In this document: positions 16,425 through 25,077 of the stretch, one piece after another
Layout of the letters: every line of letters starts with the position of its first letter
Numbering within the stretch: position 1 is the first letter of the stretch
Source: Thermoleophilia bacterium
Lineage (GTDB): Bacteria > Actinomycetota > Thermoleophilia > Miltoncostaeales > Miltoncostaeaceae
Length of the DNA: 64,000 bases
Direction: 5' to 3'
Assembly: GCA_020848615.1 (NCBI GenBank)
Contig: JADLHW010000135.1
Location: 1 to 64,000, forward strand
Made by a program: the position numbers and the translations under genes
The notes under the pieces: model-generated
Told to the model about the DNA's origin: nothing
Database searches by the model: none
Seen by the model: the letters and a program-made list of their open reading frames with translations, nothing else

Positions 16425-17198
16425 TCAGGCGCCGCCACGCAGCACCGTCGTGAGCTCCCCCAGGGCGGGTCGCCGCGCGGGGTCCGCGGCCCGGCACGCG
16501 GCCAGCGCATCGCGCACCGGCCGCGGCGGCCTGCGCCGCCGGGGCCACACCGGCGCGGCCCCGGCGGCCGGCGGGGGTTCGGTGGTGGACGCCTCGATGA
16601 GCACCCCGGCGAGCCCGAACACGTCGGTCGCGGCACTCACCGCGGCGCCGCGCTCCTGCTCGGGCGCCATGTAGCCGTCCGTGCCGACCCCCGCCCTGCC
16701 CGCGCCGGGTGCCCGGGCCACGGACAGGTCGATGAGCCGGACGGCGCCAGCCGTGCACACGATGTTCGACGGCTTGAGATCCAGGTGCAGCACGCCGTGG
16801 CCATGCAGGTACGCGAGGGCGGACGCGAGCTGGGACCCGAGCTCCCGCATGTCGTCGGGGTGCAGGCCGTCCTCGTCCTCGATGAGCCCGTCCAGGGTCC
16901 TGCCGTCCAGGGTCTCAAGCACCAGCATGGGGCGGCCGGCCTCCACCAGCGCGAACGCGCGCACCAGGTGCGGGTGGGCGAAGGCGATGAGGCGGGCGCC
17001 CTCCATGCGCAGCGCGTCGGCGGCGGACGCGTCGCCCGCCCGGTCGGGGCGGAGGGTCTTCACGACGCAGCGGCAATCCATGTCGCGGTGCCAGGCGTCG
17101 TGGACGTCCAGCGCCTCCCCGCGGCGCAGGAGCCCGAGGTCGCGCAGGCCGGGGGCGAGGTCCGGCGCATCCGCGGCGAGCAGGGCGGGGTGCGTCAC
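16425..17198 (-). CDS. Divergent Ser/Thr protein kinase-like protein
   Basis: A 257-residue soluble kinase-fold protein. The ATP-anchoring Lys is in CVVKTL. The catalytic loop reads HLDLKPSN (Leu replaces the Arg of HRD) and the DFG motif is replaced by IDLS. Asp, Lys and Asn of the catalytic loop and the metal Asp remain, so activity is possible but regulation by activation-loop phosphorylation is unlikely. The APE region is GYMAPEQ. There is no Gly-rich loop of normal form and no TM helix. The GTG start overlaps the ABC transporter stop (GTGA), so it is likely made together with the exporter. Confidence 0.78.
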   Translation of the reverse strand: MTHPALLAADAPDLAPGLRDLGLLRRGEALDVHDAWHRDMDCRCVVKTLRPDRAGDASAADALRMEGARLIAFAHPHLVRAFALVEAGRPMLVLETLDGRTLDGLIEDEDGLHPDDMRELGSQLASALAYLHGHGVLHLDLKPSNIVCTAGAVRLIDLSVARAPGAGRAGVGTDGYMAPEQERGAAVSAATDVFGLAGVLIEASTTEPPPAAGAAPVWPRRRRPPRPVRDALAACRAADPARRPALGELTTVLRGGA

Positions 17199-19006
17199 CC
17201 GGCCTCCGTCCCACGGGCCGCCCACAGGTGGGCGTACCGGCCGGCGCGGGCGAGCAGCGCCTCGTGCGTGCCCTGCTCGACGATCCGCCCGGCGTCCATC
17301 ACCACGATCCGGTCCGCGGTGCGCACCCACTCCAGGTCGTGGGAGGCGATGATCGCGGCCCGTCCCGCCGCCAGGCGTCGCAGCGGGGCGCGCAGGCGGG
17401 CGGCGGCCGCGGCGTCGAGGCCGGTGGTGGGCTCGTCGAGCACCAGCACCGGGGCCCCGGCGACCAGGGCCCGGGCGATGGAGATGCGCTGCCGCTGACC
17501 GCCGGACAGCCGGGCGCCGCGCTGCCCCAGGGCCGTGCCGTACCCCTCCGGCAGCGCCGCGATGAAGCCGTGGGCGTCCGCCGCGCGGGCCGCGGCCTCG
17601 ATGCGCTCGCGGGAGGCGTTCGGATGGGCGAGCGCGATGTTCTGCGCGACGGTGCCGTCCAGCAGCACCGTCTCCTGCGCCACCAGCGCGACGTTGCGCC
17701 GCAGGTCGTGCAGGCGCAGGTCCCGCACGTCGGTGCCGTCCAGGGTCACGGCCCCGTGGTCGGCGTCCATGTAGCGCAGCAGCAGGCGCATGAGCGTGGA
17801 CTTCCCCGACCCCGAGGCCCCCACCAGCGCGACCGTCTCGCCCGGGTCGACGCGCAGTGACACGCCGTCCAGCGCCGGCCGCAGGGCACCCGGGTACCGC
17901 AGGGTGACGTCGCGCAGATCCACGACCCCGCGGGCGCGGCTCATGGGACGGGCGTCCGGGCGGTCCGTGACGGCCGGCGGCGTGTCCAGGACCTCCAGCA
18001 CCCGCTCGGCCCCCGCCGCGGCGTAGTGCAGCCCGGTGAGCAGCGACCCCATGCTCCGCACGGGCTCGAACAGCTGGGTGAGGTAGGTCATGAACGCCAG
18101 CAGGCCGCCCACGCTGAGCCGGCCCTGCTGCATCTCCCAGACCCCCACCAGCACCACGGCGAGGGCCCCGGCCACCTCGATGAGGTCGACCGCAGGGCCG
18201 TACAGGGCCCGCAGCCGCGTGCCCGACAGCTGCGCCCGCAGGATCGCCTCGCCCTCGCGGTGGAACCGGTCGGCCTCCCCGCCCTCACGGCGGGCCGCCT
18301 GCACCAGGGCCACCGCGGACAGGCCCTCCTCGGCCAGGGCGGTCATGGAGCCCGAGCGGCGCCGCCGCTCCCGCGACGCCGCCCTGATGCGGGCCGAGAA
18401 CGACTGCGCCACCCAGCCGAACAACGGCACGGTCACCGCGGCCACCAGCGCCAGGCGCCAGTTGAGGTACGCCAGCAGCCCGGCGAACAGCAGGATGCGC
18501 ATGAGGTTCGCCACGGCGTCCACGGGGCCGGAGAGCACGAACCCCTCCACCGCCCCCACGTCACCGGTGAGGCGGGCCACCAGGTCGCCGGTGCGCCTGC
18601 CCTCGAAGAACGCCGGGGACTGGCGCTGCAGATGCCGGAACAGGTCGGTGCGCAGATCGAGTGAGAACCGCCCGCCGAGCCAGTCGCCCAGCAGGTCGTC
18701 CACGTAGCCCACGACGCCGGAGGCCACCGTGAGGCCCAGGTAGGCGGCGGCCAGCCACCACAGGGGCTCCAGGGTCCTCGGGATCACGACGTCGTCGACC
18801 AGCAGCTTGAACAGCCAGATCTGCGCGGCGTCCACAACCGGGGCGACCATCACCGCCAGCAGGGTGAGCGCCAGCAGCGGCCGGTACGGGCGCGCGTACG
18901 GCCAGAAGCGCCGCGCGATGCCCCGCAGGGGCACGCGCGGCGCCTCGGCCACCACGCCGCCGCCGTCCGAGGAGAGTGATCCCACGAACGCGCGGCGCAA
19001 TGACAC
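17195..19006 (-). CDS. ABC exporter, fused permease-ATPase
   Basis: A half-transporter of up to 603 residues: a type I exporter membrane domain with six TM helices (about 30-320) and an ATPase domain (about 355-595). Walker A is GASGSGKST, the signature LSGGQRQR, Walker B VLVLDEPT, and the switch His is in ASHDLEW. It should work as a homodimer exporting lipids, peptides or drugs. The first possible start, GTG 19006, lies inside the closing arm of a very stable 15-bp hairpin. A start further in, at GTG 18985, 18955 or 18952, is more likely. Its stop overlaps the divergent kinase gene. Confidence 0.9.
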   Translation of the reverse strand: MSLRRAFVGSLSSDGGGVVAEAPRVPLRGIARRFWPYARPYRPLLALTLLAVMVAPVVDAAQIWLFKLLVDDVVIPRTLEPLWWLAAAYLGLTVASGVVGYVDDLLGDWLGGRFSLDLRTDLFRHLQRQSPAFFEGRRTGDLVARLTGDVGAVEGFVLSGPVDAVANLMRILLFAGLLAYLNWRLALVAAVTVPLFGWVAQSFSARIRAASRERRRRSGSMTALAEEGLSAVALVQAARREGGEADRFHREGEAILRAQLSGTRLRALYGPAVDLIEVAGALAVVLVGVWEMQQGRLSVGGLLAFMTYLTQLFEPVRSMGSLLTGLHYAAAGAERVLEVLDTPPAVTDRPDARPMSRARGVVDLRDVTLRYPGALRPALDGVSLRVDPGETVALVGASGSGKSTLMRLLLRYMDADHGAVTLDGTDVRDLRLHDLRRNVALVAQETVLLDGTVAQNIALAHPNASRERIEAAARAADAHGFIAALPEGYGTALGQRGARLSGGQRQRISIARALVAGAPVLVLDEPTTGLDAAAAARLRAPLRRLAAGRAAIIASHDLEWVRTADRIVVMDAGRIVEQGTHEALLARAGRYAHLWAARGTEAG

Positions 19007-19037
19007 CCGGGACCCCGCCGAAGCGGGGTCCCGGGTG
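19004..19037 (-). terminator. 15-bp hairpin with UUCG tetraloop
   Basis: Positions 19004-19018 and 19023-19037 are perfect complements. In minus-strand RNA the loop is UUCG closed by C-G, one of the most stable tetraloops. It sits between the small Arg-rich ORF and the ABC exporter. There is no T-run, so it could be an intrinsic end, an RNA-stability element or a translation block on the exporter. Confidence 0.6.
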
Positions 19038-19056
19038 ACCGATGCGGACGTGGCGC

Positions 19057-19224
19057 TCAGCGCCCGGTCCGGGTCCGGGTCGACGTGCCCCCGCGGGTGC
19101 GCGTCGAGGTGGACGAGCCACGGCGGCTCGAGGAGCTCGCCGGGGCGGGTGAGGAGATCACCCGGCCGCCGCCGCGGCGGCGGCGACGGCGACGGCGACG
19201 GCGGTCATCGGATCCGTGGGACAT
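19057..19224 (-). CDS. Small Arg-rich basic protein (55 aa)
   Basis: A short open frame with a good ribosome site (AAGGAG 8 bases before ATG 19224). The product begins MSHGSDD, has ten consecutive Arg and three Gly, then a Ser/Thr/Arg/Pro-rich tail ending GTSTRTRTGR. It is very basic and without hydrophobic segments, so it could bind nucleic acid or be a secreted cationic peptide. It follows the secreted-protein gene by about 65 bases and is followed by the 15-bp UUCG hairpin, so the hairpin may end its transcript. I do not recognise the family. Low-complexity composition means chance is not excluded, but the ribosome site favours translation. Confidence 0.5.
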   Translation of the reverse strand: MSHGSDDRRRRRRRRRRGGGRVISSPAPASSSSRRGSSTSTRTRGGTSTRTRTGR

Positions 19225-19288
19225 GTCGATGCTCCTTGCTCGTGGGGGGCGGCCGCGGGGGTGCGGCCGCCTCGGGGGGTGCGGGGGA

Positions 19289-19678
19289 CTACCGGGTCCA
19301 GGTCGCCGCGGCGCGGCACACCTGGCCGGAGGGACTCGTGGCCCGGGCGCGGATCACCTCGCGGCCCGCGCCGTCGGCCAGGACGCGGCGCAGGGAGAAC
19401 GAGCCGCTGGGGGCGCGGGTGGTGCGGACGCCGCTGAACACCCGGGCGCCGTTCCTGGTGATCACGACCCGCCACGGCACGCCGTTGCGGTTCTGATCGA
19501 CCTCGAACTCCATCTCGATGCGCCCGTCCTCGTCGTCGAGCTCGATCTTCGACGTGGCGCTCGCGCTGCAGGTGCCCGCCCGGCGGATGTCGTCATCGCC
19601 GCGGGCCATCGCGACCGAGGGAACCGCCACGGCCGTCGCGACACCCAGTGCAACCGCCATCCGCGTCGTGCGTCCCAT
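19289..19678 (-). CDS. Secreted protein of unknown function
   Basis: A 129-residue exported protein. The signal peptide covers about residues 1-26 (MGRTTRMAVALGVATAVAVP, cleavage after AMA). The mature part has two Cys that could pair (GTCSAS and GQVCRA) and alternating beta-type segments (SKIELDDEDGRIEMEFEVDQN, trimmed here to its pattern, then VPWRVVITRNG). ATG 19678 has GGAGG 8 bases upstream, better than the GTG directly before it. No known domain was recognised; a small beta-sandwich is likely. It probably shares a transcript with the Arg-rich small ORF. Confidence 0.75.
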   Translation of the reverse strand: MGRTTRMAVALGVATAVAVPSVAMARGDDDIRRAGTCSASATSKIELDDEDGRIEMEFEVDQNRNGVPWRVVITRNGARVFSGVRTTRAPSGSFSLRRVLADGAGREVIRARATSPSGQVCRAAATWTR

Positions 19679-19807
19679 CACCCCTGCCTCCTGTCCGGTG
19701 CCCGGTCCGTCCGGGCGACTGGGTGCAGGCTCCCACCGGGTGGGTTACGAGCCGGTTCGCCGCGAGTAATGGGAGTCCATGGGTTGGCCCAAGCCCTCCG
19801 GGCGGGC

Positions 19808-21259
19808 TCAGCTGTGCGGGGGGTGCTCCCTGGCCCAGGGGCGCACGGACTCGAAGACGGCCGCGGCGCGCAGCACCGCGGCGTCGCCCAGGTGGCCGCC
19901 GGCGAGGTGGAGCCCCACCGGCAGCCCCGCCGAGGTGCGGCCCACGGGCACCGACGCGGCGGGGGTGCCGGTCATGTTGAAGGGGTAGGTGTTCACCCAG
20001 CCCAGGAGCCGCCGGGACAGCGGTTCGCCGGCGAGCGCGGGTGGCCCGAACTCCCCGACGGGGAACCCCGCGACCCGCAGCGTCGGGCACACCAGCAGGT
20101 CGTGCTCCGACATGAACGCCGCGAACGCCCGGTACACGCGGCCGCGGACCAGGTCCGCGTCGGCGCGCGCGATGCCGGTCGAGGCGGCGCCGGCCCGGAT
20201 GATCTCGACGAGGTGCTCGTCCACCTCGCCCTCCAGCGCGTCCCAGTCCAGGTACCCGTGGTCGGGGGCGTAGGCGGGCAGCCAGCACCCGCTCCACATG
20301 GCCTGCTCCGGGTCCGGCCAGTCCGGGGCTGCCTCCACCACCGTCGCGCCCAACGTGGCGAAGGCCTCCACGGCCCGTCGGCACAGCGCCAGCACCTCGG
20401 GGTCGGTGGCGACCTCGCCGATGCCGAGGTCGGGAGACCAGGCGATCCGCCACCCCCGCAGATCACCCGCCACCGCCGCCCCCGCGTAGTCCGTGCCGTC
20501 GCACGGCAGGCTCAGCGGGTCCGCGGGGTCCGGGCCGGCCTCCACGCTCAGCATCAGGGCGGCGTCCGCCACGGACCGGGACAGCACCCCGTGGCTGATG
20601 AACGTGACGTGGCGGTCCGGCATGAACTCCTGCGGGATCCGCCCCGAGCTGGGCTTGAACCCGAACACGCCGCACATCGCCGCGGGGATGCGGATCGAGC
20701 CCGCCCCGTCGCTCCCGTCGGCCAGCGGCCCCAGCCCGGCGGCGACCGCCGCGGCGCCGCCGCCGGTGGACCCGCCGGGCGAGCACGACGGGTCCCACGG
20801 GTTCCGGGTGGGGCCGTACAGGTGGTTGTCGGTGCCGCCCCAGTAGCCGGACTCCGGCAGGTTGGTCTTGCCGAGCAGCACCCCGCCGGCGACCGCCAGC
20901 CGGCGGGCCACCGCCGAATCGCGCGGCGCGAGCGTCCCCTCGAGCGGCCTGAGCCCGCCGGTGCAGGGAAGACCCGCCGCGGCGGTGCTCTCCTTCAGCG
21001 AGTACGGGACCCCCGCCAGCGGGCCGGGATCCCCGCCGGCCGCGATGACCGCGTCGATCTCCCCGGCCCGCGCCAGCACACGGCCGGGATCGTGATGGAC
21101 GAAGGCGTTGAGCCCCGGGTCGAGGCGTGCGACCCGCTCGACGAAGTGCGCGGCCACCTCCCGTGCGCTCACGTGCCCGGCGCGCACCATCCCGGCGATG
21201 CCCACCGCCGTCGCCCAGGTGAGGCCGGAATCGTCGTCCTGCGGGAGTGTCGCGGTCAT
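19808..21259 (-). CDS. Amidase (amidase-signature family)
   Basis: A 483-residue amidase-signature hydrolase. The catalytic Lys lies in GVPYSLKES, the first Ser after the Gly-rich SPGGSTGGGAAA stretch, and the nucleophile region reads GSDGAGSIRIPA, giving the Ser-cis-Ser-Lys triad. It hydrolyses amide bonds with little substrate specificity readable from sequence. ATG 21259 (MTATLPQDDD) is preferred to ATG 21289. It is divergent to the FadR-type regulator, so it may belong to the neighbouring amine-catabolism cluster and release amines or ammonia. Confidence 0.87.
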   Translation of the reverse strand: MTATLPQDDDSGLTWATAVGIAGMVRAGHVSAREVAAHFVERVARLDPGLNAFVHHDPGRVLARAGEIDAVIAAGGDPGPLAGVPYSLKESTAAAGLPCTGGLRPLEGTLAPRDSAVARRLAVAGGVLLGKTNLPESGYWGGTDNHLYGPTRNPWDPSCSPGGSTGGGAAAVAAGLGPLADGSDGAGSIRIPAAMCGVFGFKPSSGRIPQEFMPDRHVTFISHGVLSRSVADAALMLSVEAGPDPADPLSLPCDGTDYAGAAVAGDLRGWRIAWSPDLGIGEVATDPEVLALCRRAVEAFATLGATVVEAAPDWPDPEQAMWSGCWLPAYAPDHGYLDWDALEGEVDEHLVEIIRAGAASTGIARADADLVRGRVYRAFAAFMSEHDLLVCPTLRVAGFPVGEFGPPALAGEPLSRRLLGWVNTYPFNMTGTPAASVPVGRTSAGLPVGLHLAGGHLGDAAVLRAAAVFESVRPWAREHPPHS

Positions 21260-21466
21260 CGGTAGCCCCGGTCCGGGTGGTGCCGGCACGGTACGAGGTA
21301 CGGCCGGAACGGGTCAACGCGCCGCCGCTCCCGCACCGAAATGGACCGCTCGGACTCCATTCAGGCCGCGGCCGAGCGCCGAGTGGACGGCGCGGCACGC
21401 GGGCCGGGGAAGCATGATGCGGACAAGGGTCTTGACACCGGTGAGCCCGGCAGGAAATGGTTCGCC

Positions 21467-22237
21467 ATGGCACCTATGGGCAAGGTGGTTCCGCTGCCGG
21501 GGCGGGATGGAGGGCTGCCGGACGCCGTCCTGCGGCCGATCCGTGACGGGAACGCCTTCGAGTCGACCGTCGAGCACCTCGCCAATGCCATCCGGGTGGG
21601 GGTGTTCGCACCGGGCGAACGCCTTCCACCGGAACGCGAGCTCGCCGAGCGCCTGGGCGTGGGCCGCGCGACGCTGCGGGAGGCCATCGGGGCGTTGCGC
21701 CAGGCGGGCCTGGTCACCACCACGCGCGGGCGCGCGGGCGGCACCGTGGTGGTGCACCCCGGGGAGGCGGTCCCCGAGGGCGCGTCCGGGCCCGTCGGCC
21801 GCGTCCGCCCCACGCCCACCGCCGAGGAGGTCGCCGACGTGCTGGTGTTCCGGCGCGTGGTGGAGCCCTCGGCCGCGGCCCTCACCGCCGGCGCGGCCCT
21901 CACCGGGGAGGCCCGGGCGTGGCTCACCCGGAGCCTCGACGAGGCGGTCGCCCCCAAGGACGACGCGGCGCGCCGCGTCGCCGACGCGCGCCTGCACCTG
22001 GCCGTCGCCGCGCTCGCCGGGTCCCCCCTGCTGCTGGACGCGGTGACGCGGGTGCAGGCACGCGTGTCGAAGCTGCTGGCCGCGATCCCCGTGCTGAAGG
22101 CCAACATCGAGCACTCCGACCTGCAGCACGCCGCCATCGTCGAGGCGATCCTGCGCGGCGACGCCGACGGGGCCCGGCGTGTGATGGAGGAGCACTGCGA
22201 CGCCACCTCCGCCCTGCTGCGCGGGCTCATCGGATGA
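21467..22237 (+). CDS. FadR/GntR-family transcriptional regulator
   Basis: A 256-residue regulator from ATG 21467 (the frame is open from 21341). The N-terminal winged helix has the GntR hallmark LPPERELAERLGVGRATLREAIGAL (cut here by its parts: PPERELAERLG, ATLREAIGAL). The C-terminal FCD domain has DARLHLAVAALAG, with the His expected to bind metal or ligand. A TTGACA box at 21432-21437 lies just upstream without a good -10 partner. It likely controls the downstream ligase-dehydrogenase-hydrolase-permease genes and perhaps the divergent amidase. The ligand may be a glutamylated amine or another amine-derived acid. Confidence 0.85.
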   Translation: MAPMGKVVPLPGRDGGLPDAVLRPIRDGNAFESTVEHLANAIRVGVFAPGERLPPERELAERLGVGRATLREAIGALRQAGLVTTTRGRAGGTVVVHPGEAVPEGASGPVGRVRPTPTAEEVADVLVFRRVVEPSAAALTAGAALTGEARAWLTRSLDEAVAPKDDAARRVADARLHLAVAALAGSPLLLDAVTRVQARVSKLLAAIPVLKANIEHSDLQHAAIVEAILRGDADGARRVMEEHCDATSALLRGLIG

Positions 22238-22277
22238 GCCGCCACCCCCGACCGCACGCGCGAACAGGAGCACCTGA

Positions 22278-23639
22278 TTGCCCGCGACTCCGCCGCTGAC
22301 CCTCGAGGCCCTCACCACGGCCGTCGAGGAGGGCGCCATCGACACCGTCCTGGTCACGTTCACCGACGTCCAGGGCCGCCTGCAGGGCAAGCGGCTGCAC
22401 GGCCGGTACTTCCTGGAGGAGGGCGTCCAGCACGGCGCGGAGGGCTGCAACTACCTGCTGGCCGTGGACGTCGACATGAACACCGTCGGCGGCTACCAGA
22501 TGAGCTCCTGGGAGCGCGGCTACGGCGACTTCCTGCTGCAGCCCGACATGTCCACCCTGCGGCTCGCCACGTGGCTGCCGGCCACCGCCCTGGTGCAGTG
22601 CGACCTGCTGTGGCTCGACCATGCCCCGGTGCGCCAGTCGCCCCGGCAGATCCTCAAGGAGCAGGCCCGGCGGGCCGCCGAGATGGGCTTCACGGCCCTC
22701 GCCGGCACCGAGCTGGAGTTCATCCTCTTCGACACCACCTACGAGGAGGCGTGGGACCGCGGCTACCGGGACCTCACCCCCAGCAACCGGTACAACGTCG
22801 ACTACTCCATCCTGGGCACGACCCGCGTGGAGCCCGTGCTGCGGGACATCCGGAACCACATGCACGCGGCCGGCATGGTGGTGGAGAGCGCGAAGGGCGA
22901 GTGCAACTTCGGCCAGCACGAGGTGGCGTTCAGGTACGCCGACGTCGTCACCACCGCCGACCAGCACTCGGTCTACAAGAACGCCGCGAAGGAGATCGCC
23001 GCCCAGCACGGCAAGGCCCTCACGTTCATCGCCAAGTACGACGAGCGGGAGGGGAACTCGTGCCACATCCACCTGAGCCTGCGCGGCGACGACGGGAGCA
23101 CCGTGTTCACCGACGGGCCCGGTGGGCGCAGCGCGGTGTTCGGGTCGTTCGTGGCGGGCATCCTCGCCACGCTGCGCGAGTTCACGCTGCTGTACGCGCC
23201 GAACATCAACTCGTACAAGCGGTACCAGTCCGGCAGCTTCGCCCCCACCACCATCGCCTGGGGCGAGGACAACCGCACGTGCGCGGTGCGGGTGGTGGGC
23301 CACGGCCCGTCGCTCCGCGTGGAGAACCGCACCCCCGGCGGTGACGTGAACCCCTACATCGCGGTCGCCGGCATGCTGGCCGGCGGCCTGTGGGGCATCG
23401 AGCAGGGCCTGGAGCTGGAGGCCCCCTACGTGGGCAACGCGTACCTGTCGGAGGACCGCTCCCGCGTGCCGGTGACCCTGCGGGAGGCGCGGGAGTCGTT
23501 CGCGTCGTCGGAGGTCGCGCGGGCCGCGTTCGGCGAGGACGTGGTGGCGCACTACGTGAACGCCGCGGACGTGGAGATCGCCGCATACGACGCGGTGGTC
23601 ACCGACTGGGAGCTGCGGCGCGGGTTCGAGCGCCTGTGA
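22278..23639 (+). CDS. Gamma-glutamylpolyamine synthetase (glutamine-synthetase family)
   Basis: A 453-residue type I-like glutamine synthetase fold. It has the ATP/metal signatures GTELEFILFD, CNFGQHEVAFRYAD and KYDEREGNSCHIHLSL, with the catalytic-domain motif NPYIAVAGMLAGG. It is closer in pattern to PuuA/GlnA3-type ligases that glutamylate putrescine or other amines than to GlnA. The start is TTG 22278, with AGGAG 7 bases upstream. Genes downstream encode aldehyde dehydrogenase, SDR, PuuD-like hydrolase and permease, the expected partners. Substrate is inferred from that context. Confidence 0.88.
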   Translation: MPATPPLTLEALTTAVEEGAIDTVLVTFTDVQGRLQGKRLHGRYFLEEGVQHGAEGCNYLLAVDVDMNTVGGYQMSSWERGYGDFLLQPDMSTLRLATWLPATALVQCDLLWLDHAPVRQSPRQILKEQARRAAEMGFTALAGTELEFILFDTTYEEAWDRGYRDLTPSNRYNVDYSILGTTRVEPVLRDIRNHMHAAGMVVESAKGECNFGQHEVAFRYADVVTTADQHSVYKNAAKEIAAQHGKALTFIAKYDEREGNSCHIHLSLRGDDGSTVFTDGPGGRSAVFGSFVAGILATLREFTLLYAPNINSYKRYQSGSFAPTTIAWGEDNRTCAVRVVGHGPSLRVENRTPGGDVNPYIAVAGMLAGGLWGIEQGLELEAPYVGNAYLSEDRSRVPVTLREARESFASSEVARAAFGEDVVAHYVNAADVEIAAYDAVVTDWELRRGFERL

Positions 23640-23667
23640 CCCGCGCCGCCGCGATGAGGAGGGCCGC

Positions 23668-25044
23668 ATGAGCACGATGCACGACGTCATCGACCCGTCC
23701 ACCGAGCAGGCCTTCACCAGCGTCCGGGGGACCACCGTCGACCAGGCCGACGCCGCCATCGAGCGCGCCCACGCGGCCCTGGCGTCGTGGCGCGCCGTGA
23801 CCCCCGCCGACCGGGGGCGGCTGCTGCGCCGGTTCGCCGACGCCGTGGACGGCGCCACCGACGAGCTCGCGCGGCTGGAGGTGCGGGGGTCCGGGCACAC
23901 GATCGGCAACGCCCGCTGGGAGGCCGGCAACGTCCGCGACGTCCTGCACTACTACGCGGCGGCGCCCGAGCGGCTGTTCGGCCGGCAGATCCCGGTGGCC
24001 GGCGGCCTGGACGTCACGTTCAGCGAGCCGGTGGGGGTGGTGGGCGTCATCGTGCCGTGGAACTTCCCCATGCCGATCGCGGGATGGGGCTTCGCCCCCG
24101 CGCTCGCCGCCGGGTGCACCGTGGTGCTGAAGCCCGCGGAGATCACGCCGCTCACCGCGATCCGCATCGGGGAGCTGGCGCTGGAGGCCGGCATCCCGGA
24201 GGACGTGCTCCAGGTGCTGCCCGGCAAGGGCAGCATCGTGGGGCAGCGGTTCACCGACCACCCCCTGGTGCGCAAGATCGTGTTCACGGGGTCGACGGAG
24301 GTGGGCACCCGCGTCGCCGCGGACGCGATGCGCCAGGTCAAGCGCCTCACCCTCGAGCTGGGCGGCAAGAGCGCGAACATCGTGTTCGCCGACAGCGACC
24401 TGGAGCAGGCGGCGGCCACCGCGCCGTACGGGGTGTTCGACAACGCCGGCCAGGACTGCTGCGCGCGCAGCCGCATCCTCGTGGAGCGCACGGCGTACGA
24501 CCGGTTCCTCGCCCTGCTGGAGCCCGCCGTGAAGGGCGTGCGGTGCATGCATCCGGCCAGCGAGGAGGCCGAGATGGGGCCCCTCATCTCCGCGGGCCAG
24601 CGCACCGCGGTGCGGTCGTTCGTGGAGGACGCCGCCGAGCCCGTGGACGTCGCGTTCCGCGGCACCGCTCCGGACGGCCCCGGCTACTGGTACCCGCCCA
24701 CGGTGGTGCTGCCGCGCAGCGACCGCGACCGCGTGTGGCGGGAGGAGGTCTTCGGCCCCGTCGTCGCGGTGATGCCGTTCGACGACGAGGCCGACGCCGT
24801 CGCGAAGGCCAACGACACCCCGTACGGCCTGTCCGGGTCCATCTGGACCCGGGACGTGGGCCGCGCGATCCGCGTCGCCCGCGGCGTGGAGACCGGGAAC
24901 CTGTCGGTGAACTCCCACTCCTCGGTGCGCTACTCGACGCCGTTCGGCGGGTTCAAGCAGTCCGGGCTGGGACGCGAGCTGGGGCCCGACGCCCTGGCCG
25001 CCTACACCGAGACCAAGAACGTCTTCATCGCGACCGACGACTGA
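23668..25044 (+). CDS. Aldehyde dehydrogenase
   Basis: A 458-residue NAD(P)-dependent aldehyde dehydrogenase. The cofactor site is seen in VIVPWNFPMPI and FTGSTEVG, the general base Glu in LELGGKS, and the nucleophile Cys in NAGQDCCARS. The Rossmann and catalytic domains are of normal length. ATG 23668 is preceded by GAGGAGG. In this cluster it probably oxidises gamma-glutamyl-aminoaldehyde to the acid, the PuuC step. A PuuB-type oxidase that would make the aldehyde is not present in the window. Confidence 0.92.
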   Translation: MSTMHDVIDPSTEQAFTSVRGTTVDQADAAIERAHAALASWRAVTPADRGRLLRRFADAVDGATDELARLEVRGSGHTIGNARWEAGNVRDVLHYYAAAPERLFGRQIPVAGGLDVTFSEPVGVVGVIVPWNFPMPIAGWGFAPALAAGCTVVLKPAEITPLTAIRIGELALEAGIPEDVLQVLPGKGSIVGQRFTDHPLVRKIVFTGSTEVGTRVAADAMRQVKRLTLELGGKSANIVFADSDLEQAAATAPYGVFDNAGQDCCARSRILVERTAYDRFLALLEPAVKGVRCMHPASEEAEMGPLISAGQRTAVRSFVEDAAEPVDVAFRGTAPDGPGYWYPPTVVLPRSDRDRVWREEVFGPVVAVMPFDDEADAVAKANDTPYGLSGSIWTRDVGRAIRVARGVETGNLSVNSHSSVRYSTPFGGFKQSGLGRELGPDALAAYTETKNVFIATDD

Positions 25045-25077
25045 CCCCCCGCCGCCCCCCTCCCTCCTAGGAGTGCC

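Noticed and set aside
21432-21460. Full sigma70 promoter before the FadR gene
   Set aside because: TTGACA is perfect but no acceptable -10 box lies 16-18 bases downstream, so only the box is noted under the gene.
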